Positions 22,200-35,204 are shown, numbered from the stretch's first letter. The stretch is 64,000 nt of DNA from Tetrastigma voinierianum (GCA_016808115.1 JAEQBH010001504.1:354995-418994), one strand, 5' to 3'. Made by a program: numbers and translations. Notes: a model not told the origin generated them from the letters alone.

Positions 22200-23650
22200 A
22201 GAAGCACAGGAGATTACTCAGATGAAAAATGTGGTCAATCCTTGGCTTCATATATCACGGCGGCGATCTCTCATTATTTTGCTGTTGAATGGTATTTCGC
22301 CTCCAACCTTTTAGAGGATCTCCAAAAAAAAGCTTTATTTTTTACTTTATCTCTGTATATAGAGATTTTGGAGCAAAAATATGTTCCAAAAGTTCTTTAT
22401 TTTGGTCTTTAAAATAAAGACATAAATAGTAAATTTCTATAAGTACTATTATTCTATTATTTTATTATTAGATTACTACTCTTTTATTATTTTATTATTA
22501 TAATAATAAAATAATTATTTTAATTATCTTTCTATAACATTTTTATTTTTGACATACTTATATTTATTATTTATTATTTAATTAATATTGAATTACTTTT
22601 CATATATAATATTATAAAATCTTTACTCAATTTCCCGACTTATTTGAACGTGAGTATTTTTAGGAGAAAAAAATTGAAATTATTGAAAAAATGACTCGCA
22701 AATCCTAACAAAGTGGATCAAGTGGTCCTGGTCATTTTAGTAATTGTAATGAATATAATGATGGATATTATAGAGGAGATTTCCACCTTATTAATTTTTA
22801 TATTGTATTTTTATCATTTGGTTAATGTATTTTTTATATGTAACTTTTATTAATATTGCTTTATTTTTTAATATAATATGATGTTTTATAATACAATATT
22901 TATTAGTTTTAAATGCATTTTTAGGTTTTTAATATATATATATTTATTGATTTATTATAATTTTATTTATTTAATATAATTTTATATTTATATTTAAATA
23001 TAAATAAAATTATTTTATATATTATATTCCAATTTTAAAAAATGAATATTTGAAGAATGGATAGGAATTTAGAATTGAAAATAGATATTATTTTTTTTTA
23101 GAGTTGGCACTAAAATGAGATTCATATTTATAAATATAAAAATATATAAATTTAGAATAAAAAATCGAGATTTTCAGATGCTGTACTGGTCTAATTTTAT
23201 GGCAGAATATGGTACCGTACGTGTGAACTCAATGACTGAAAGTGGGGTTTTTGGGTGCTGTGTGAGTTCATGCAACGATTGTACCCTTGGAGTTGGACAG
23301 CACTACGTCATATTCTGCGGCATGAGAGTCAAAACACTCATTTTCCGTACCACGACAGAACGGGAAATTATGTTAAGGGGTTTGCAAGTGGAAAATATTT
23401 AAAACAGGGGAAGTGGAAAGTGGCGCTCTCCGACGAAGGAATTTATGGATTGAGGAAAAGATTTGGCGTAATTTCAAAAGACCCTTTTGCCCTTCACTCG
23501 GCAGGCGGATGTGGGTACTATAAATTAAAAATTAATTAGCCAAAAAAGGTGATTAATACATAAAGCATCCGTGTTTATTATGTTTAACTCAAATGATAAA
23601 ACACTCACTATTAAAACACACACATAAGGAGGAGTTACGGGGGACAAAAC
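22200..23650. other. AT-rich interval, nothing assigned; one more GC-balanced island
   Basis: 22430-23110 is very AT-rich and includes a perfect 30-base palindrome at 22486-22515. A stretch at about 23170-23530 has balanced composition and short open frames on the + strand (23115-23402 and 23255-23539). I recognise no protein family in them, and they overlap in different frames, so I do not call a gene. Confidence 0.4.
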
Positions 23651-23654
23651 AAAC

Positions 23655-24555
23655 GTTAAGGGTTTTGGCAATCTTTTTTAAAAATGTTTCCTAACCTTAG
23701 AAACACTTAAAATCTTTTTAGGATAAGATAGGTGTATGGTAATATTTTTTGAAAACTATTTTGGGGAAACATGACTGTTTTTGAACGCTTTTGGCTTGAT
23801 TGTGTTTTTTTTTTTTTTTTAATTCAAATTCATTTAGATATTTCTAAAATATCTAATTATTTATCCTTTTAAATATTCCTTTATTTCTTCATAAAATATC
23901 TATTTGTTTTTCTCAAAAGTCATATATATGTTCATTAATTTAAATATTTATATTAATACTTTAAATTTTTATAATCTTAAAATAATTATTTTTAGGTTTT
24001 ATTTATATGAATTTTTATATTTATTTTTTACATTTATTTAATTAATATTTTATTTAATAAGATATCCTATTTTGAAATTACACATTTTAAATGTCATTTT
24101 GGTAGTACAATAATATAAAAATGTTTTATAATTATGTGACATGTTGTAAAAACACTAAAGATTACTCATTTATTCATATAAAAAGCGTTTTTGGTAAAAG
24201 TATATGAAGGTGTTTGGTTAAAAACACTTTTACAAAAGCATTATCAAACATACTCTAAAAACTGTATGGGAAAAGTAATTAGTACCTTAAAGTCAATTTG
24301 ACAGTGATTCTTAAAAGTGTAAACACTAAAAATATTTTTAGGATAAAAATAGGTGTTTGGTAATATTTTGGAAAACTCTTTTGAAACTTAGGACTGTTTT
24401 TTTGAATAAACTCTTGGCCATTGTGTTTTTTTTTTTTTTTAATTCAAAGCTTTCTAGATATTTTTAAAATAACTAATTATTTATCCTTTTAAATATTCAT
24501 TTATTTCTTCTTAAAATATCTATTTATTTTTCCTCAAAATGTTTTATATAAATAT
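23655..24555. repeat. ~620-bp tandem array, segment 1 (copies 1-2)
   Basis: The first copies carry the landmark AAACACTTAAAATCTTTTTA at about 23702 and a diverged form at about 24323, about 620 bp apart. Each copy then has GGTGTTTGGTAATATTTT-like words, a T run, and TAATTATTTATCCTTTTAAA. The left edge of the array near 23655 is gradual. The second copy is interrupted at 24555. Confidence 0.8.
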
Positions 24556-25866
24556 TTGAAAGTTCAATATGACTTTGCAACCTAACCAAGAAGGGGGTAT
24601 ATTGGTTTTCTCAAAAAAAGTTCGCACAATCACAATAAATCTTCAATTTAAAGCAATAATAGCAAATAAAAATATAGGGATAGAGAAAACAAAACCTGGA
24701 TTTATAGTGGTTCGGCACACCCTTGACTACGTTCAATTCTCCTCAACCTTCAGTCAATGAGGATTCCAATAATGATAAGCTCCAACTCGAGTTTCTTATT
24801 TTATATTTGGATTATGGCTTCAATGGGCTCTTCACAAATCCTTCAAGTTACACACACTTGAAGCTTTCCCACTTAAATACAAGGAGACACTCTCTCAAGC
24901 TCTCAATATAGATCAAATACAACTCCAAACTTGATGAATTACACGAAGTGCACTCTATAGTATACCCAAGTTTGATGAATGCCGCAAGAATCTCAATTAA
25001 AAGAAGAAGAAATATGTTGATAGAATAGATGCGTAATAAAGTCTCATTAAGTGTCCAACCTTTTAAGTGATCCTCCATCTTTCTATTTATAGAGTGGGAG
25101 GCTGATAACGTTAAGCTACCAACTTGGTGAAACAGTTTCTTTGTATATGCTAGCTATTTTATAGCCGGTTAATCGATCGTTGGAGGAATCGGTTGATCAG
25201 TTCGATCAATCGGTTAACTGATCGACCGTTTAAAAGAACCGGTCAACCGTTTCAAATCAATCAAAATGGATGGTTACTATCAATCGATCCAACCGTTTCC
25301 TAGAGCAAACCTGTCGGTCGACCGTTTTGACAAATCGATTGTGTGGATTTCGATCTCTAAATATTGGATGAGCCTCTTACATCCGTCGATTAAACTCCGT
25401 TCCACTGGTATCGCCTGTCCGGTCAGCTTGGTTTACCTTGCTTTAAATGTTCAATTTAATGTGTTTTTTTTTATTTCTAAACCTTAGATAAACATTGAAG
25501 TTCATTTTAGGATTATAAAGTCTAAGGTTTTATACCCAATCTTAGGTTTTCAAAAGATATACAATTTTGGTTTTGAAAATCGAGTTTATGAGTGAATACA
25601 TGAAAATGATAATAAACTCTGAAGTGCACCATTACAATCATCTTACATAGATTTCTAAGTTTACAAGGTCTTCATGGTATGCCTGAACTTGGAATCCTGA
25701 TTTTTGTTCTTGAGCTTGATTCTTAATTCAAATCTTAGATAAATGATGTAATCTTTAAGTTCATAATTTCTTCTTTGATCTATCACTTATTAAAAATGCT
25801 TAATTTAATAGCTTATGTCTGAATTTGTTATCGTCGAAAACTGATTGAATATCCGCAGGCCAGCAA
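24556..25866 (-). mobile_element. Probable solo LTR, Copia-like, inserted in the repeat array
   Basis: This 1.3-kb block is foreign to the array, which resumes at 25867. AAATATTT stands at both edges (24553-24560 and 25865-25872), so the exact ends and duplication length are ambiguous in AT-rich DNA. On the - strand there is a TATAAATA box (25091-25084). A segment with TAGTGGTTCGGC near 24707 and several CGGTTGATC/GGTCGACCG words at 25150-25340 resemble LTRs of plant Copia elements I recall. No coding domain is present. Family assignment is tentative. Confidence 0.5.
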
Positions 25867-27641
25867 ATATTTATTAATTAATTTAAATATTTATATTAAT
25901 ACTTTCAATTTTATAATCCTTAAAATAATTATTTAGGTTTCTTTTATATAAATTTTTTATATTTATATTTATATTTATTTTACATTTATTTAATTAATAT
26001 TTTATTTGCCTGATATCCTATCTTGAAATTACATTTTAAATGTCATTTTGTAATTTTAATAATATAAAATGTTTTTATAATTATGTGACACATAAAAAAG
26101 AAATAGATTAATCACTCATTCATATAAATGCATTTTGGTAAAAAGTACAATGAGAAATTGTTTTGGTTGAAAACACTTTTACAAGAAGCATTATCAAACT
26201 ATATGGGAAGAAGTAATTAATTCCCTTAGGGTCAATTTGGCAATGTTTCTTAAAAGTGTAAACACGTAAAATCTTTTTAGGATAAATATAAGCGTCTGGT
26301 AATATTTTGGAAAACTCTTTTAAAACTTAGGAGTGTTTTTTGAATAAGCTCTTGGAGATTGTATTTTATTTTTAATTTAAAGTTTTTTAGATATTTCTAA
26401 AATACCTAATTATTTATCCTTTTAAATATTCATTTATTTCTTCGTAAAATATCTATTTATTTTTCCTCAAAATGTTTTATATAAATATCTATTCATTAAT
26501 TTAATAATTTATATTAATACTTTTAAATTTTATAATCCTTAAAATAATTATTTTTAGGTTTCTTTATATAAAATTTTATATTTATTTTTACATTTATTTA
26601 ATTAATATTTTTATTTAATATGATATCTTTTAAATGTCATTTTTGTAATTTTAATAATATAAAAATGTTTTTTATAATTATGTGACACGTTATAAAAGCA
26701 GAAATAGATTAATCTTCCATTCATATAAATGCATTTTTGGTAAAAAGTACAATGAGAAATTGTTTTGGCTACAAAAAACACTTTTACAGAAGCAATATCC
26801 AACATGCCCTAAAAGCTATATGGGAAGAAAGTAATTAATTCCCTTGGGGGTCAATTTAGTAATGTTTCTTAAAAGTGTAAACACATAAAATCTTTTTAGG
26901 ATAAATGTGTTTTGGTAATATTTTGGAAAACTCTTTTGAAGAGCAAAGTTGTTTCTGAATAAGCTCTTGGCGATTGATTTTTAATTTAAAGTTTTAAGAT
27001 ATTCTAAAATACCTAATTATTTATCCTTTTGGTATTCCATTTATTTCTTTTTGTAAAATATCTATTTATTTTTTCCTTAAAATTATATATATATATATAT
27101 ATATATTCATTAATTTAAATATTTATATTAATACTTTAATTTTTATAATCCTTCAAATAATTATTTTAGGCTTTATTTATATAAATTTTATTTTTATATT
27201 TATTTAATAAATATTTTATTTATTATAATATCATAGTTTTTAAATTACATTTAAATGTCATTTTGATAATTTAATAATATAAAAATGTTTTTATAATTAT
27301 GTGACATGTTAGCATAAAAACACTAAACGATTAATCACTTATTCATATAAAAGCGTTTTGGTAAAGAAAATACTATGGGAAAGTGTTTTGGCTGAAAACG
27401 CTTTTATCAAACATGCCCTAAAAGCTATCTAGGAAAAGTAATTAATTCCCTTAAGGTTAATTTTGCAATGATTCTTAAAAGTGTAAACACATCAAATCTT
27501 TTTAGGATAAAAATAAGTGTTTGGTAATATTTTGGAAAACTATTTTGAAATTTATGACTGTTTTTTAAATAAGCTCGTAAACTCTTTACGTATTGTGTGT
27601 TTTTTTAATTAAAGTTTTATAGATATTTCTAAAATACCTAA

Positions 27642-27990
27642 GAGCATCTCATGCACTTATTTCAATAATTAGATTCTTTGAAATATATTTAAATATTAAA
27701 TTCACTATTTTAGCTAGTAATTTTTAAGATTTACTCAACCACACTCTCTATTTTACACCCAATTTTTCACTAACTTCCAATAATTTTAAAAAAGTAAAAC
27801 ATATATATAGAGAGAGATAGAGAGAAAAAAAAATGTAGAGAGAGAATTTAGAGAGCTCAAATGGCTCTTCACATTTGGTGAGCCATTTGGGTTAACTAAA
27901 AAATAGAGAGTGGTTTGGAGAGAATTTTATTGTTTAGTAGTTAAAGTGGTTTAAAAAGAGAAGAAATAAGAAGTGGAGTTGGAGATGCTC
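27642..27990. mobile_element. MITE, 349 bp, TAA target duplication
   Basis: The element begins GAGCATCTC and ends GGAGATGCTC, perfect terminal inverted repeats of nine bases. TAA flanks both ends (27639-27641, 27991-27993), and removal restores CCTAATTATTTATCC, the sequence seen in the other array copies. A three-base TAA/TTA duplication suggests a PIF/Harbinger (Tourist-like) MITE. There is no coding capacity. The interior has GAGAGA-rich and AT-rich sequence. Confidence 0.9.
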
Positions 27991-28058
27991 TAATTATTTA
28001 TCCTTTTAAATATTCATTTATTTCTTAAGTAAAATATCTATTTATTTTCCTCAAAAGG

Positions 28059-28126
<68 letters not shown>
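28059..28126. repeat. (AT)n microsatellite in array copy 5
   Basis: About 68 bases of uninterrupted AT dinucleotide, at the position where other copies have a shorter TATATA run. Confidence 0.95.
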
Positions 28127-28131
<5 letters not shown>

Positions 28132-29063
28132 CTTTTAAATTTTGTATAATCCTCAAAATAATCATTTTTAATTTTTTATTTATATAAATTTTTATATTTA
28201 GATTTATTTTTACATGTATTTAATAAATATTTTTATTTATTATGATATCCTATTTTTTGAAATAACATTTTAAATGTCATTTTTGGTAATTTTAATAATA
28301 TAAAAATGTTTTCATATAAAAGAGTTTTTGGTAAAAGTACTATGAGAAAGTGTTTTGGCTAAAAACATTTTTATCAGAAGCATTATCAAACATGCCCTAA
28401 AAGCTATCTAGGAAAAGTAATTAATTCCTTTTATAAGACCACAAAAATTCAATTTTTTAGAAAAAATGAGATCATGATAATTTTGGTTAAAAATCAGAAA
28501 ATTTTCTAGATCTTGGATGACAAAACGGACTTCACCGTTGGATTTGTCTTGTGAAATCTAGTTACCATGTCGAATTTCGTTGAATTTAGAGACAGTCGGA
28601 ATTTCACGTTTTTCGAGGCACCAAGAGTGGTACGGAACACTTGGCACTTTGTGAGTGACTCAAGATGTGCCACATGTCATGTGCAGAATGAGTCAAACAT
28701 GAGCTCTAATGGGACCCATGAGAGACATGTGGCAACATGTGAGTGGGTGAAAATCCATGTTAGATGGATAAGAGGTAAGGGTAATCCTAAGGTTGCCAAT
28801 AAGGATTGGCCATGTGGCAATGAGAGGACAAGTCGTCTTGACCCCATCTTGACCAAGTTGGTTGGGAGAAGAGATGGGGAGGGAGGAGAATAAACCAGAA
28901 AGAGATAGAGTTTCTAGAGTGAGAAGCTCTCACTTATCTCTAGGTTTCCGATTGATCGATACGTCTAATCTCGGCCCGAGAGCAAAGTTGATCTCCACAC
29001 TACTGCAAGAGTTACGCGTGGTACACCGGTATTGGGTTTTGACAAACTCAGGAGGTAGAGTCT

Positions 29064-31724
29064 TGTAAAACCGAGAAAAAATTCAATTTTTACGAAAAAT
29101 GGTAAAGCGATAATTTAGGTTGGCAGAAAATTCTCTAGATCTCGGATTATGAAAGCGATTTTGCCGGATTAAATTTGTCTCGCGAAATTTAGTGACGAGA
29201 AAAGTTTCGTCAAATTAAGGACAATCGGAATATTTTTATGAATTTCTAGGTGATAAATCGCAGTGACTTCAGGGGCGAGATTTTCTGAAAATTTCGAAGT
29301 CGAGAAAAATGGTGTGAGTTAAAGTTCATTTAAAAGAATTGAGCGAAAGAATAAAATTTTTCGAATGAAACAGGACCCGAATGAGGTAATATAAGTTATG
29401 TATCCAAATAATAATAATAATAATATAATAATAATAATAAAAGGAAAAAAAAATCAAAAAGGCAGAGAGGGCGTCGGGAGAGAAAGGGAGGTGAGAGAGA
29501 AAATCATTTTAATTTTTTTATCTCTTCGTTTCTTTCTCATATTTATGAAAATCGGATCACAGGTTTTTGTCGAGACTGAAGGCAAAGTTGATTTACGCAA
29601 TGAGAGATACGCGTGGACACCAAAATCTTGGAGTTTTAGATCAAACTCAGCGAATAGGGGCCATCTGTGTTATTTAATTAAAAGTAGTATGGCTTGAGAT
29701 GGAGCTTAGAGGCCGTGAAGCGTAAAAATTTCAGTTCTCAAATTTTGAAGCTGAGTATGAATTTTAGAAATTTTAGGGATTGTTTCGGACCCGGTCAGAG
29801 AACTAATTCGGGAAGCCCATTTTCAAACTTGATTTAGGTTGAATTTTGAGGCTTTGTTTTTAAGCAGTCATGCCGCGAGAGCTCCACCGAGACTATTTTC
29901 GATGATCGATTTGTGTTGAGGTTTGGTTTTTGCTCGAGGCCCGATGTCTTCGGGTTTTGTGGTGTGTTTTGGTATCACAATATGCGGTGATGAGCCGTGA
30001 AGGGACCAAGAGGTGCCTTGTTTTATATGGGTTTGAGATTTGGGCCATTTTGTATGTTATTACTAGAAAATGAATGACGTGAATATTTTTGTGTGAAAAT
30101 GTGTATGGTTGAATGATTCAAAATGAATTGCTCGTGTTTGTTAATTAGCCCATGTGAGCTAATTTTGGTGTAATTGATTGTGAATTTACATAACAAGTTT
30201 TATGTGATTTAATTATGTTAATATATATGCATGTATATATATTAGCATGAATGTGTTGGAATTGGCATCATGCATTCCATATGCACTGGGGTAACCTAGA
30301 AATTAGGTGTGAGTGCATAGTTGAGATCGACATTGTGTTAGGTGTTTGATGGTGTGTCGTGAGTATACGGTTGTGGATCAACACCGCGTAGGGTGTTGAT
30401 TAGTGGGCTTGATTAATAGGACAACGTCCAAATGAGTCGCACGAGTTAAAAAATGAAATGGCTCGTGCATTTCACATGCATTGGGGCACCTTAGAACAAT
30501 AAGAGTGAGTGCATGAGGTGGTTTCTTGAGAGAATTGTTTCGGAGGGTTGACCAACAATATTATTTATCGGAGTGTGTCCAATTGATATACATCGGAGGG
30601 TTGTCCATATAATGTCAATCGTCGGAGTCGGCCCCAATTGATATACATCGGAGGGTTGTCCATATAATATCAATCGTCAGATGCGCCCAATTGATGATAT
30701 ACATCGGAGGGTTGTCCTGAAAATGAATTATTGAGTCTATCCACTATTTACTCGAAGGGTTGTCCGCGGTTAAAAAGCAATACGCTTTGTTTGAAATCTT
30801 TTTTAATTCATGGCAAAATGTATGTTTGAAGTCGGTGAGAACTCGGCGTATGGGTGTAAGAGACACTTGGTATCCTGAAAAGTTAAAAGCGCCCAAAGGA
30901 AGACACCGCGGTCATGTTTATCACATAGACTTGGTTGTGTGATAGAGTCGAGATGACTTGGATTTGTTGCCATTGACACTTGCATTGGGTAATGGAGCGA
31001 TGAGGGTTTCGATACTTGGAGTCATTAGTAGTATCTGCGTGGCAGTTATCCACGGATGGCGTATGCATGTGAGACGAGTCGGTGGTGACTCGGGATATAC
31101 TCAATGGCATATTGGTGATGGAGCCCGATGAGCTCGGTACATGGGGCATGGTGAGTCGAGTCTCATTAAAGCGGCACGTAGACGTCGGGTAGTCATGTGT
31201 ATGTTGCACTGGGATGTGTGTTTGATTATGTGACCATTGCATGTGCACTTAGGTGGGGAGTAGCCCTTGTAGGATTTTATCACTATTGGGCTTTGCTCAC
31301 CCAGTCGTGGGACCCCCTTTCAGGTACAGGTCAAGTGCAGACGGCTGACCCGCATTCTGGACTGCACATATGAAGAAAGCCGACTTGTGACTTTGATGTT
31401 ATTATATGACATGTATTAGAATGTTGTAATTTTAATATATGTTTTGAATTAAGAGTAATTTATTAACTCTTGAACTACGTGAGATAGTTGGTTGAATATA
31501 TTTGTAAGTATTGATGCAGGGGCCCAAGTGGCCATTATTTTACTTGCATTTGGACCCTGTGAGGTTATTGTGAATTTTGGGACAGGTTATGTACTAAGGG
31601 TAGAGCTCCCCGTACAAAGGAGACTCTGCCCGATTTTAAATGACAGTGTCGAGATCACGGAGCATTCCGCAGTGTTCCGCGAGGTTGGTGGTGTCAACGG
31701 ACCCCCGGGATTTGGGGCGTCACA
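29064..31724 (+). mobile_element. Solo LTR (LTR-D) nested in LTR-C, same orientation
   Basis: The block starts TGTAAAACC and ends GGCGTCACA, 2661 bp. The flanks AGTCT (29059-29063) and GGTCT (31725-31729) differ in one base. Joining them restores a GGTAGAG...TCTCCTACTTGG run, which is seen uninterrupted on the - strand near 44745-44765. It contains a (TAA)n run near 29408, the GTGATGAGCCGTGAAGG block near 29989, and the GGGGAGTAGCCCTTGTAGG block near 31255. Open frames here, such as 30883-31248 on the - strand, are not coding. Confidence 0.9.
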
Positions 31725-32020
31725 GGTCTTCTCCTACTTGGTTACTTCTTGTTTAAAATGTCATGAAAATGGTGTTTGGGAGCTGTGAGCCTGGAATGGG
31801 CTAGCATTTCAGTCCCAAGGAAATGGGACTGCATGCTAGAAGTGGGGATTACCCTTGGACAGTCCACGGCTGGACATGGGACTGTGTTGCATAGTTCGGA
31901 AATTTATTTTGGATTGATAGTGTCCATGTGAAATTGCTTGATGTTATTGTGGAAAATGAATAACATGTTGTGTGTTTGGTGGTTAGGGCCACTTTGGCAG
32001 AGCTGAAAAATGGTAAAATG

Positions 32021-35000
32021 TGTGACACTCCTATCCCGGGGATCCTGTTGACAACCCGTCAACCTGCAGAAACTGGTGTGTGTCGGGTAACCCGACGCCA
32101 CACCATCATGTCCCATTTATCGGGATCCATACTTTAACAAAAATCGGACCCGAGTCTCTCACATGCAGGGAAGCTATTCAAAATACAGCTTTGTATAACA
32201 ATACATCATGACCGTTCGGACCGATATACCACACCAGGTCATTCATGAGTCATGACGACCACTTGACCCCATTCAACCATACCCTGAATACTAACATGCA
32301 ACTATGTAGTGATATGTTTACAAGAGTTCAATTATACACTCTTACATAAAATGATATATTAAAACTGATTGTTCTAATATACATATACAAAATATGGTCT
32401 AAAGCCACATCCTACTTTCTTCATATGTGTGGTCCCGAATGTGGGTGGTACTGCACGACACATGCGCAGGGGTCCCACGACGGGGGTGGTAGCGATAGTG
32501 ATAATCTCTACAAGGTTACTTACGGCAAGTGCTTTCATTACAATGATCAAACGATCCAGCACATCTAGCGAAAATATCCACATGAATGCCGTATGTCATG
32601 CATGGAATGTCTTCCTGCCCATATCCCGAGTCACTCACCGAGTCCCTCACACATGCCTATGTCAAGTGTGACAACCATAACTGGTAGTACCAATGGCACA
32701 CATATACTGAGCCCTTACCCGGCTCACGGTACCTAATCTGCAGTACTTGATGGGCGGCTTGATCTGAGTCAATCCGGCTCACATCACACTAACCAGTTTA
32801 TGTGATAAACTTGAAAGATGTGTCTTCTTTGGGCGATAGAAATTTTTCGTCATGCGGTCTCTTACACTTATATAGAACTTTTCGGATCACACTGCGGGTC
32901 TCTTACACCCATGTTCCAGGCTTTTCACCTGAGGGGGTTAACGTCCCCCTTCTTTCTCTGCCTAACGCACATTAATCACATTTCTTTTTATGTTTTAAGC
33001 GTGGGGCATTTATTGGGCGTCGTCAAGTGCGAAGCTCACTACCCGTTCATCAACACTTGATGATGAATGACCATATCCATGCACACACACCCGATATGTT
33101 GATAATCGCGTGCGTATCTGCGATTCTAATGTCACTACAAATTCTCATGTTACATGTATGATACACACTATATGGAACATTCGAATCTATAGTACTTCAT
33201 GCCAAGTACCATGCAACATATATCGCAAACATATAAGTTCCATACATTTCATGCCAATCTTTATAGATATCGTAGTATCATGCATATTAGCATTCATCAA
33301 TACATGACTAAATAAGTAATGTCATATAGCCTTCCTTAGGCTAACTCATGACAATTCATACCCAATCTGTGCTTTCTGTGCCATGCGATAGTCAAATCTC
33401 AAAACAGACTATTGCGTCGACACTTATGCGAATAACTGCTGAGATTTGGTGAATAACATATAGATTTTCAGCAAGGTTGTGGACACCACTGCCTTCCACA
33501 GGCACATGGAAAGAACCTTGACTCAATGGGCTTTACTTAGAGTCTAGAACACCCCCGGCGAATTTGGAAGCAAAGATATGGTGGGTCGAGTTGGAGGCAA
33601 ACAAAACATGAATGGACCCGTGTGTCCCACCTGCACACTTGGTACAAACACCAAATTTCAGCAAGGTTGTGGATACCAATTACCCTCCATAGAATATGGC
33701 TAGGTTCTTGACTCAATGATCTTTCCATAGAGTTCGAGAACACCGAGAAAGCAGGTCGGGCAAAGGCGTTATGGCTTTTCATTCCTGGCCCCAGTCGAGT
33801 TTACTGCGCACACCAAAAACAGTCTGTGATACCCGATTTCAGGGGTCTTAATCCATAATTTGACACCGATTCTTTGTACTCATTTGAAGATACGGTTCTT
33901 AGGGTTCTTCTCCAACTGGAATAACACAAATCGGATCACCGAAACTCAAGATATGTCCTAAACAACCAGGACTACTCAGTTTTCAAATAGAACTAGAAAC
34001 TGTCTGAACATAACTCCTCTTTGAATGCATTTCTGAGTCCAAAGGGGTCGAATTTGGATGGAAGGAAATATGTTTTCCTATAAGTCTAGTGTACCCAACA
34101 ATTGGAATCACTTTCGATTCAGATGAGTGATGGCTGGAATTATGACGAGAAACTCGGTCGTAGGGTCTTAAAGAAACGAGCAGGAAAAGTTTGCTGAACA
34201 TAACTCTACTTTGAATGCCTTTATGAGTCCAAAGGGGTCGGAATTTGGATAGACCTATTTCAAGAAGATATGTTTTCCTATAAGTCTAGTTAATACAGAA
34301 ATTAGAATCACTCAATTCGAATGAGGGATGACCAAGTTATGGCTAAAATACAGTCACGGGGTCGAAGGAAAAAAACGGGATAACATTCTCCACTTTGACA
34401 CCCACACACATGCCCTTAAACAGAAATTAAACCGAGTAGGATAAAAACCCTACCTCAATTAGCGTGATTTCTCGGGACACCGCCTTTTCTAGGTTTTTGT
34501 GAAAACCCGAACCTTGGACCTTGGTGAAATCTTGTGATTTCAATACCCACCCGTAGCTCTTGTCGCATAGAGCAGCTTTAACTCTCGGCTTGCCGAGTTC
34601 CGACCGGCAAAACCCCGTGAAATCGCCGGCTAAATGTTGCTTTTCTTCTCCCTCCTCGCTCTCTCTCTCTCTAAAGTTTGATCTTAGACCAACTTGTGAG
34701 ATCTTTCTTGATTTTTTTTAGATATTTCTTGTATTTATACATGAGACACGTGGCTCACATCGTGCCACGTGTCATGCTTCCTCGGTCCGTTTTCACCCCG
34801 AAACAATTTATTTTGCCTCAATTTCAGTTCCATCTATCTTAAATGGGCGTTAACACAGAAATATTTGACATTTTTAAGGATTTTCTAAAAATCTCGTTTT
34901 TCGAGGGTCCCTTTCTCGACGATTATCGTCTCGAAATTCATGAAAATCCAACTGTCTCGGAATTCAATGAAAGTCACCTGGGTGACTAGATTTCGCGATA

Positions 35001-35127
35001 CGATTCCAACGGTGAAGTCTGTTTCGTCATTCGAGATCTAGAAAGAATTTCGATAAAATTACCATTTTGCCCTTTATAGCAAAAATTCAAATTTCTAGGT
35101 TTTTGTTTTTATTTCCGGGTCTTGTTC
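32021..35127 (-). repeat. 3' LTR of the 32021-42886 element
   Basis: It runs from TGTGACACTCC (the LTR end read from the + strand) to CCGGGTCTTGTTC at 35127, next to the purine tract. It aligns along its length with 37961-42886 apart from the nested LTR there. Two copies of a roughly 190-bp unit with GAATGCATTTCTGAGTCC-like words lie near 34020 and 34215. Confidence 0.93.
34732..34771 (-). promoter_or_regulatory. LTR promoter: TATA box with two G-boxes
   Basis: TATAAATA on the - strand (34739-34732) follows two CACGTG palindromes at 34747-34752 and 34766-34771. The 5' LTR of the same element keeps the TATA box near 42504 but has lost both G-boxes by substitution. Role in transcription is inferred from arrangement. 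Confidence 0.6.
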
Positions 35128-35134
35128 TTCCCAC
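35128..35134 (-). other. Polypurine tract
   Basis: On the - strand GTGGGAA directly precedes the LTR start. It is short and follows an AATTCTTTAT context like that of the first Tekay-type element. Confidence 0.6.
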
Positions 35135-35204
35135 ACATAAAGAATTTCGTCAAGAAACTCCTACCTTGACCATATGCAACAGGTCATTGAATGCTACCAA
35201 ATGA

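Larger units (their letters stand above)
25867..28431. repeat. ~620-bp tandem array, segment 2 (copies 3-5)
   Basis: The landmark CTTTTTAGGATAAA recurs at about 26272, 26891 and 27497, giving periods near 620 and 606 bp. Each copy also has TTATGTGACA, a CATATAAA-GCATTTTGGTAAA segment and a TATCAAACATGCCCTAAAAG segment. The last copy contains the MITE at 27642-27990 and a long AT microsatellite, and ends at the outer LTR. Confidence 0.92.

Noticed and set aside
28567..28893. 108-codon frame in LTR-C
   Set aside because: It falls in the conserved LTR start and promoter region, with no homologous open frame in the other LTR copies.
30883..31248. 121-codon - strand frame
   Set aside because: It lies inside LTR-D, shows no domain, and is rich in histidine and threonine as expected from LTR sequence read backwards.
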